A DNA stretch of 48,996 nt from Betaproteobacteria bacterium. GTDB lineage: Bacteria > Pseudomonadota > Gammaproteobacteria > Burkholderiales > Burkholderiaceae. The notes under the pieces were generated by a model. It made no database searches. It saw only the letters and a program-made list of their open reading frames with translations, and was not told the origin of the DNA. The DNA is taken from the NCBI GenBank assembly GCA_947453825.1, contig CANGHN010000002.1, forward strand, positions 1-48,996, written 5' to 3'. Both the position numbers and the translations under genes were made by a program. This document shows positions 48,817-48,996 of this stretch, piece after piece (the stretch's first letter is position 1; each line of letters begins with the position of its first letter).

Positions 48817-48996
48817 TTTCATTTAGCAAAAGATTATTTACTGTTGCGATACTGCTTTCTTTGAGTGGTATCGCTGTTGCTCAGGGCCAAAAGATTGAAG
48901 AAGGTTTTGATTACCGCATCCTTCCGGTCGCTCAGCCTTTAGAGACAAAGAGCAAAGTTGAAGTGATTGAGTTCTTTTGGTACGGTTGCCCCCATT
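48813..48996 (+). CDS. dsbA: Thiol:disulfide interchange protein DsbA, 5' part
   Basis: The first 61 codons of a DsbA are present before the window ends. They encode a signal peptide (MISFSKRLFTVAILLSLSG, then IAVA), a mature start QGQKIEEGFDYRIL, and the thioredoxin-like strand VEVIEFFWYGCPH, which is the beginning of the CPHC active site. DsbA introduces disulfides into periplasmic proteins. It starts inside the last codon of the SPOR gene. The remainder lies outside the window. Confidence 0.9.
   Translation, partial: MISFSKRLFTVAILLSLSGIAVAQGQKIEEGFDYRILPVAQPLETKSKVEVIEFFWYGCPH

Overview
This window looks like a chromosomal, mostly housekeeping stretch of a betaproteobacterium of the order Burkholderiales, most likely Polynucleobacter or a close relative. 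The evidence is the gene content and order: mreB divergent from gatCAB, metX-metW-ampG, a methionine synthase split in two, a PhaM-type PHB granule protein, DUF1840, argS-SPOR-dsbA, and an SAH riboswitch before ahcY. The moderate GC content by eye is low for most Burkholderiales. The genus is an inference. I see no insertion sequence, prophage, CRISPR array, tRNA or rRNA gene, and no intergenic stretch longer than about 260 bases.

Layout. 1-5068: start of mreB (minus strand, cut by the window edge), then gatC-gatA-gatB, a DUF484 gene and xerC. 5137-11400: a COG0523 metal-chaperone GTPase, a dksA with a degenerate zinc finger, argB, slmA, metX, metW and an AmpG-like permease, all plus strand and closely packed. 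11405-15582: xth (minus), pyrE (plus), then dapF and two LpxL/HtrB-type acyltransferases (minus). 15631-19521: the SAM-cycle block, with metK behind a possibly structured leader, then ahcY behind an SAH riboswitch with a 13-bp inverted repeat across its likely -10 box, then metF. 19523-30857: 5-formyltetrahydrofolate cyclo-ligase (minus), a soluble lytic transglycosylase, an NDUFA9-like SDR, cca, a MidA/NDUFAF7-like methyltransferase (minus), a pteridine-reductase-like SDR, folB, ttcA, glmU and glmS.

30858-37993 is the most accessory-looking part: an exported protein with a fibronectin-III-like C-terminus, a 55-residue lipoprotein, a clear intrinsic terminator, and a complete tripartite RND efflux operon. 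38004-48996: GST, flavin reductase and a small lipoprotein (minus), an AcuI/YhdH-type reductase, a DUF1289 mini-protein, an MBL-fold hydrolase overlapping phaM tail to tail, split metH, DUF1840, argS, a SPOR-domain protein and the start of dsbA (cut by the window end).

How the genes fit together. metX/metW (homoserine acylation), metF, split metH, metK and ahcY make up most of methionine synthesis and the activated-methyl cycle. folB, the pteridine reductase and the formyl-THF cyclo-ligase supply or recycle folate for metF and metH. Envelope genes (mreB, glmU/glmS, dapF, two lipid A acyltransferases, Slt, AmpG, SPOR, DsbA) form a second theme. No exotic multi-gene system is evident. The observations most worth checking are regulatory: the metK leader, the operator-like repeats over the ahcY promoter, and the palindrome and mini-ORF before dksA.
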